Positions 59,381 to 64,000 of a stretch of DNA of 64,000 nucleotides are shown here, piece after piece (position 1 is the first letter of the stretch; every line of letters starts with the position of its first letter). Below the pieces are notes generated by a model, which saw only the letters and a list, made by a program, of their open reading frames with translations, did no database searches and was not told where the DNA came from. The stretch is from assembly GCF_018882215.1 (NCBI RefSeq), contig NZ_JACVOX010000002.1:62001-126000 (forward strand), in the 5' to 3' direction. The translations under genes were made by a program, and so were the position numbers. Origin of the DNA: Polynucleobacter sp. AP-Kaivos-20-H2. Its GTDB lineage: Bacteria; Pseudomonadota; Gammaproteobacteria; Burkholderiales; Burkholderiaceae.

Positions 59381-60277
59381 ATGACGTATTGCGTTGGTCT
59401 TTGCCTTAAAGATGGTCTTGTTTTCTTATCTGATACCCGGACAAATGCTGGCGTAGACCAAATTGGCACTTTTAGAAAGATGTCTTTGTTTCAAAACAAG
59501 GATCGCTTCTTTACCTTGATGAGTGCCGGCAATCTTGCCATTACCCAATCCGTTAAAGAAATCCTGCTGCAAGGACAGCTTTTTAAGGGCAAAAATCTCT
59601 GGACAGCTAAAAACTCATATGAAGCCGCAGTTGTTGTGGGTGACGCCATTAAACAAGTGTATGAACGCGATCATATTGCACTTGAAAAATCGGGCCTTGA
59701 ATTTAACTGCAATATGATTTTTGGTGGTCAAGTGAAAGGCGAGAAACCGCGCCTATTTAATATTTATTCGGCTGGGAACTTTATTGAGGCTACTCCCGAG
59801 ACTTGCTATTTCCAGATTGGTGAATCTAAGTACGGCAAGCCCATCTTAGATCGAGTACTCAATTTCAATACACCACTTAATCTGGCAACCAAGTGCGCCC
59901 TCATCTCTATGGATTCGACTCTGAAGAGTAACATTTCGGTTGGACTACCTCTGGATATGCTGGTTTACGAAAAAAATTCTCTGAAAGCCACGAAGCTCGT
60001 CACTCTAGATGATGCCAACCCCTACTTCGCAATGATCCATCAAGCATGGGGCGAGAAACTACGCGAGGCCTTTAATTCGATAGCGGAACCCAGTTGGAGC
60101 GGCGCTCATAAATCGAGCGATATCTCCACTCCTGCTAAAAAAATGGGGATTGTTCCTATCAATCATCCCCCATCTAAGGCAAGAGCTCAAAAGGCCACAA
60201 GAACAACTAAGGCGACTCCCGTAAAGAAGGCGGCAAAGAAAGTGGTGCCAAAGAAGGTGACAGTAAAGAAAAAGTAA
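59381..60277 (+). CDS. Anbu proteasome-like protease with a Lys-rich tail
   Basis: 298 residues. Residues 1-240 are the Anbu (bacterial proteasome homologue) fold, beginning MTYCVGLCLKDGLVFLSDTR: Thr2 would become the N-terminal nucleophile after Met removal, as in the HslV/proteasome group. Later motifs: FTLMSAGNLAITQSV and DALISMDST-like CALISMDSTL. The last 45 residues are a disordered basic tail rich in Lys, Ala, Thr and Val (KKAAKKVVPKKVTVKKK at the end), not part of the protease fold. Completes the ATP-grasp/alpha-E/transglutaminase operon. Confidence 0.9.
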   Translation: MTYCVGLCLKDGLVFLSDTRTNAGVDQIGTFRKMSLFQNKDRFFTLMSAGNLAITQSVKEILLQGQLFKGKNLWTAKNSYEAAVVVGDAIKQVYERDHIALEKSGLEFNCNMIFGGQVKGEKPRLFNIYSAGNFIEATPETCYFQIGESKYGKPILDRVLNFNTPLNLATKCALISMDSTLKSNISVGLPLDMLVYEKNSLKATKLVTLDDANPYFAMIHQAWGEKLREAFNSIAEPSWSGAHKSSDISTPAKKMGIVPINHPPSKARAQKATRTTKATPVKKAAKKVVPKKVTVKKK

Positions 60278-60314
60278 GTCTCCAATAATGAAGCGTTAGA
60301 TGCATTTATAAACA

Positions 60315-60343
60315 AAAAGGCCTAGATTTTTTCTAGGCCTTTT
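60315..60343. terminator. Bidirectional terminator between the Anbu gene and ppsA
   Basis: Stem AAAGGCCTAGA / TCTAGGCCTTT with a five-T loop, with A and T runs on the two sides. It can end transcription from both converging genes. Confidence 0.85.
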
Positions 60344-60366
60344 GCTTTAACGCTATCCGCTTTGGT

Positions 60367-62772
60367 TTAGGCTTTTAAGTTCTTACCTAACATCTCCCAG
60401 GTAGCCACTACGCTATCTGGATTTAATGAGATTGAAGTAATCCCCTTCTCAACCAACCAACGAGCAAAGTCTGGGTGATCTGAAGGGCCTTGGCCGCAAA
60501 TACCAACGTATTTATTTTGCTTACGGCAAGCATCAATTGAACGAGCAATCATGAACTCTACCGCTGGATCGCGCTCATCAAAGTCGATAGCCAACAATTC
60601 CATACCGGAGTCACGATCTAGGCCCAGAGTTAATTGAGTCATGTCGTTTGAGCCGATTGAGAAACCATCAAAGTACTCAAGAAACTGATCAGCCAAAATC
60701 GCATTAGATGGGATCTCGCACATCATGATCAGACGCAAACCATTCACACCACGCTTGAGACCAAACTTCTCCATCATGTCGATCACGCGCTTAGCCTGAT
60801 TGATGGTACGTACAAACGGAACCATGATTTCTACGTTATCCAAGCCCATATCTTCACGAACTCGCTTCATTGCAGCGCACTCGAGAGCAAAGGCTTCACC
60901 AAAGTCTTCAGAAACGTAACGTGATGCACCGCGGAATCCCAGCATTGGGTTTTCCTCGTCTGGTTCATAACGTGATCCACCAATTAACTTCTTATATTCA
61001 TTGGATTTGAAGTCTGACAAACGAACAATCACTGGCTTTGGATAGAAAGCAGCAGCAATCGTTGCTACACCTTCAACCAACTTATCTTCATAGAACTGAC
61101 GCGGGCTAGCATAGCCACGAGCAACGCTCTCAACTGCACGCTTGAGGTCAGGATCAATATTTGGATATTCCAATACAGCACATGGATGTACACCAATGTA
61201 GTTATTGATGATGAACTCAAGACGAGCTAAGCCAACACCAGCATTCGGAATCTGACAGAAATCAAATGCCAGCTGAGGATTGCCGATATTCATCGTGATC
61301 TTCACTGGAATCTCGGGCAACACACCACGAGATAATTCAGTGACTTCGGTTTCGATCAAGCCATCATAAATATGACCTTCATCACCTTCGGCGCAAGAAA
61401 CTGTCACCATCATGCCGTCTTGCAAATGCTCAGTGGCATCACCGCAACCAACAACTGCAGGTACACCTAATTCACGAGCAATAATTGCTGCGTGGCATGT
61501 ACGTCCACCACGATTGGTCACAATCGCTGAAGCACGCTTCATGACTGGTTCCCAGTTAGGGTCAGTCATATCGGCGACTAAGACATCGCCTGGCTGAACA
61601 CGATCCATTTCGCTTGGGTCACGAATAATACGTACAGGGCCTGCACCAATCTTTTGACCGATTGCGCGACCTTTTGCCAATACCTTTGAGCTGCCTTTCA
61701 ACTTGTAGCGCATCTCTACTTGGCCAGCTGCCTGACTCTTCACAGTCTCAGGACGTGCTTGCAGAATGTAGATACGGCCATCTTGACCATCTTTACCCCA
61801 TTCGATGTCCATTGGACGACCGTAGTGTTTCTCAATGATCACTGCATATTTAGCCAACTCAGTGATATCGGCATCCTCCAAAGAGAAGCGGTTACGCTTT
61901 TCTGGGGTGACATCAACAGTTTGTACTTTTTCTGCAGAGCCTTTAGGGGCAAATTGCATTTGAATTAACTTTGAACCCAAGGAGCGGCGAATAATTGCCT
62001 TCTTATCTTGAGCCAAAGTGGTTTTGAATACATAAAACTCGTCCGGGTTTACTGCACCCTGAACAACAGTCTCACCCAAGCCATAGCTAGAGGTAATGAA
62101 AACCACATCCTCAAATCCAGACTCGGTATCCAGAGTAAACATCACGCCAGCAGCTCCCAAGTCAGAGCGAACCATACGTTGAATACCAGCAGATAGGGCT
62201 ACTTCAGCGTGAGCAAAGCCCTTGTGAACACGGTAGGAGATCGCACGATCGTTATACAAAGAAGCAAATACTTCACGAATTTTCTTGAGAACATCATCAA
62301 TACCTTCGACGTTCAAGAATGTTTCTTGCTGACCTGCAAAGGAAGCATCTGGCAAGTCTTCAGCAGTCGCTGACGAACGTACTGCAAATGAGCCTTTGCC
62401 AGAATCATCCAACACTGCAAATGCTTTACGAATTTCTTCATCTAACTTTGGCTGAAATGGCGCAGTTTCGATCCAGCCACGAATTTCTGAGCCGGCTTGG
62501 GCTAATGCACGCACATCATCAATATTCAAACCATCCAAACGCTGTTGAATACGCTCAGTCAGATTGTTGTGCTTTAGAAAGTCACGGAATGCTAACGAAG
62601 TCGTAGCAAAACCTGTAGGAACACGAACTCCAGTAGAAGCCAACTGAGAAATCATCTCTCCCAATGACGCATTCTTACCGCCAACTGATTCAACATCAGT
62701 CATGCGGAGTTGTTCAAAAGGCAAAACATAGGCATCAGCCATACTGCTATTTTGTTGCTGTTGGTTGGACAT
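60367..62772 (-). CDS. ppsA: Phosphoenolpyruvate synthase PpsA
   Basis: 801 residues. N-terminal ATP-binding domain ([35 protein letters not shown]), swivelling phosphohistidine domain with [20 protein letters not shown] (His about 429) and C-terminal TIM barrel ([17 protein letters not shown], about 707-723). It makes PEP from pyruvate and ATP. Divergent from the gene for its regulatory kinase. Confidence 0.97.
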   Translation of the reverse strand: MSNQQQQNSSMADAYVLPFEQLRMTDVESVGGKNASLGEMISQLASTGVRVPTGFATTSLAFRDFLKHNNLTERIQQRLDGLNIDDVRALAQAGSEIRGWIETAPFQPKLDEEIRKAFAVLDDSGKGSFAVRSSATAEDLPDASFAGQQETFLNVEGIDDVLKKIREVFASLYNDRAISYRVHKGFAHAEVALSAGIQRMVRSDLGAAGVMFTLDTESGFEDVVFITSSYGLGETVVQGAVNPDEFYVFKTTLAQDKKAIIRRSLGSKLIQMQFAPKGSAEKVQTVDVTPEKRNRFSLEDADITELAKYAVIIEKHYGRPMDIEWGKDGQDGRIYILQARPETVKSQAAGQVEMRYKLKGSSKVLAKGRAIGQKIGAGPVRIIRDPSEMDRVQPGDVLVADMTDPNWEPVMKRASAIVTNRGGRTCHAAIIARELGVPAVVGCGDATEHLQDGMMVTVSCAEGDEGHIYDGLIETEVTELSRGVLPEIPVKITMNIGNPQLAFDFCQIPNAGVGLARLEFIINNYIGVHPCAVLEYPNIDPDLKRAVESVARGYASPRQFYEDKLVEGVATIAAAFYPKPVIVRLSDFKSNEYKKLIGGSRYEPDEENPMLGFRGASRYVSEDFGEAFALECAAMKRVREDMGLDNVEIMVPFVRTINQAKRVIDMMEKFGLKRGVNGLRLIMMCEIPSNAILADQFLEYFDGFSIGSNDMTQLTLGLDRDSGMELLAIDFDERDPAVEFMIARSIDACRKQNKYVGICGQGPSDHPDFARWLVEKGITSISLNPDSVVATWEMLGKNLKA

Positions 62773-62878
62773 AAAATACTCTCAAAAGATAAGGAAACTG
62801 GTGTAGCGGCCGCCCTAAAGGGGGCATGCTTTAATATGATTCTATTGTAGTGCTGACCCTGACTTTTAAGCCAAATCC

Positions 62879-63706
62879 ATGTCTAACGAAACCCGCATTG
62901 TTTTTATTGTCTCTGACGGCACCGGCATTACTGCCGAGAACTTCAGCCAGTCGATTTTGGCCCAATTTGAGGCCACTTTTAAGCATATTCGGGTGCCCTT
63001 TGTGGATAGCGTAGACAAGGCCCATGACGCCGTCAGCAGCATCAACCAGGCAGCCAGTAAATATGGGGCTCAGCCGATTGTTTTCACCACCTTGGTGAAC
63101 TCCGAGCTCAATGCCATTGTTGGCAAGGCAAATGGACTGATCCTAGACATGTTCCAGACTTTTGTAGCCCCATTAGAGGCAGCTTTGGGCATGAAATCCA
63201 CCCATGCCATGAATCGCCTTCACCATAATGCAGATACCGAGGCCTATAAGAACCGAATTGAGGCCATTAACTATTCCTTGGCCCATGATGATGGCCAGTC
63301 CAATCAAAACTTGGCTGAAGCCGATGTCATTCTGATTGGCATCTCCCGGGTTGGTAAGACACCAACCAGTCTTTATCTGGCAATGCAATACGGACTTAAG
63401 GCGGCTAACTACCCCCTGATACCGGAAGATTTCGAACGAGGACAACTTCCGAAGGATTTAGTCCCATATCGCCAAAAAATCTTTGGCCTCATGATTGATG
63501 CTGAACGACTCTCAGAGATTCGTAATGAACGCAGACCTGGTAGTAACTACGCCAAGCTAGAAAACTGCCGCTATGAAATCAACGAAGCAACAGCGATGAT
63601 GAAAAAGCAGTCCATTCCATGGGTGCTCACTACCAGCAAATCCATTGAAGAGATTGCAACTACTGTGCTGCAAGCAATCAAGTCGGATAAAACAATACTG
63701 GGGTAA
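62879..63706 (+). CDS. PEP synthase regulatory kinase/pyrophosphorylase (PSRP)
   Basis: 275 residues of the DUF299 family. Seen: VFIVSDGTGITAENFSQSIL at the start and the P-loop-like IGISRVGKTPTSLYLAMQYG (about 150-169), with KIFGLMIDAERLSEIRNERR. It phosphorylates and dephosphorylates PpsA depending on ADP and phosphate. Sometimes called ppsR, a name shared with the photosynthesis repressor at 14563, so the symbol is left blank. Confidence 0.95.
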   Translation: MSNETRIVFIVSDGTGITAENFSQSILAQFEATFKHIRVPFVDSVDKAHDAVSSINQAASKYGAQPIVFTTLVNSELNAIVGKANGLILDMFQTFVAPLEAALGMKSTHAMNRLHHNADTEAYKNRIEAINYSLAHDDGQSNQNLAEADVILIGISRVGKTPTSLYLAMQYGLKAANYPLIPEDFERGQLPKDLVPYRQKIFGLMIDAERLSEIRNERRPGSNYAKLENCRYEINEATAMMKKQSIPWVLTTSKSIEEIATTVLQAIKSDKTILG

Positions 63707-63722
63707 GCTTTAACCCCATGGT

Positions 63723-64000
63723 TTAAGTACGCCTAATCCGCAGAGTCTCAAACAGACATACCGCCGCCGCAGTTGAGACATTAAGCGATTCCACCCGCGG
63801 ATCAATCGGGATTGACACCCCTTTAGCTTGAGCAAGTAAATCGCCAGATACACCGTGCCCTTCACTGCCCATTACCCAGGCGACTGGGTGGAACAGTTCT
63901 TTTTTCAGGGCGTAGAGGTCTTGCTCTGCATCTGCTGTAGCTGCAAGTAATGGCGCTGTAACTGCACTCAGTAATTGCTGGTTAGACCAGCCTTCATATA
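63723..64000 (-). CDS. SpoU/TrmH-type RNA 2'-O-methyltransferase, C-terminal part (cut by window edge)
   Basis: The last 91 codons are present; the start is outside the window. Translation of the minus strand from the edge gives VAWVMGSEGHGVSGDLL, then IPIDPRVESLNVSTAAAVC and LFETLRIRR before TAA at 63725-63723. These are motifs 2 and 3 of the SPOUT (SpoU) fold, with the SAM-binding Gly and the catalytic Ser/Asn. The target RNA cannot be told from this part. Confidence 0.9.
   Translation of the reverse strand, partial: YEGWSNQQLLSAVTAPLLAATADAEQDLYALKKELFHPVAWVMGSEGHGVSGDLLAQAKGVSIPIDPRVESLNVSTAAAVCLFETLRIRRT

Overview
The window is a near-complete photosynthesis gene cluster (PGC) of an aerobic anoxygenic phototrophic proteobacterium, with housekeeping genes on its right. 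Moderate GC, the composition of the PGC (tetrahaem PufC, AcsF without BchE, no LH2 pucBA, full spheroidenone-type carotenoid genes) and the right-hand block (ispH, guaA, guaB, rnfH, ratA, smpB, ppsA with its regulator) suggest a freshwater betaproteobacterium of the Polynucleobacter type. This assignment is inference from gene content; no rRNA gene is present to confirm it.

Layout. 1-3034: start of a glutathione peroxidase, then bciB (8-vinyl reductase), an NnrU-family membrane protein, a small lipoprotein and a lipocalin. 3031-13431 (minus): a superoperon bchF-bchM-lhaA-puhA-puhB-puhC-acsF-puhE-bchG-bch2(pucC-like)-bchP, ending with a 40-residue membrane-protein ORF. 13722-19105 (plus): regulators aerR/ppaA and ppsR, then crtA-crtD-crtC. 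19119-21667 (minus): crtI-crtB. 21746-36547 (minus): bchH-crtE-crtF-bchC-bchX-bchY-bchZ-(49-aa ORF)-pufB-(74-aa ORF)-pufA-pufL-pufM-pufC, closed by a strong hairpin terminator. 36804-39806 (plus): bchI-bchD, divergent from bchH. 39815-41598 (minus): bchO and a second, membrane-anchored alpha/beta hydrolase. 41660-42643 (plus): a light-dependent protochlorophyllide oxidoreductase (LPOR). 42688-46481 (minus): bchN-bchB-bchL, the dark-operative enzyme (DPOR). 46753-51483: small membrane proteins, an extended SDR, an ABC exporter and ispH. 51563-64000: guaA, guaB, rnfH, ratA, smpB, an Anbu-type protease operon (ATP-grasp, alpha-E, transglutaminase, Anbu), ppsA, its regulatory kinase, and part of a SpoU methyltransferase.

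How it works together. IspH and CrtE supply isoprenoids. BchIDH, BchM, AcsF, BciB, LPOR or DPOR, BchF, BchXYZ, BchC, BchG and BchP build bacteriochlorophyll a. CrtBI, CrtC, CrtD, CrtF and CrtA build spheroidene/spheroidenone-type carotenoids. PufBALMC with PuhA form the RC-LH1 complex, assembled with PuhB, PuhC, PuhE, LhaA and the PucC-like Bch2. PpsR (repressor) and AerR (B12-type antirepressor) are encoded centrally. Three perfect TGT-N12-ACA palindromes, upstream of bchC, between bchH and bchI, and upstream of bchN, look like PpsR operators.

Most unusual points: LPOR and DPOR side by side; two small ORFs with good ribosome binding sites threaded into the bchZ-pufB-pufA junction; a third small membrane ORF at the end of the bchF-bchP operon; a symmetric operator carrying a TTGACA box on each strand; rearranged bchFNBHLM order; and a large crtD/crtC overlap. 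No tRNA, rRNA, CRISPR array or insertion sequence was recognised.
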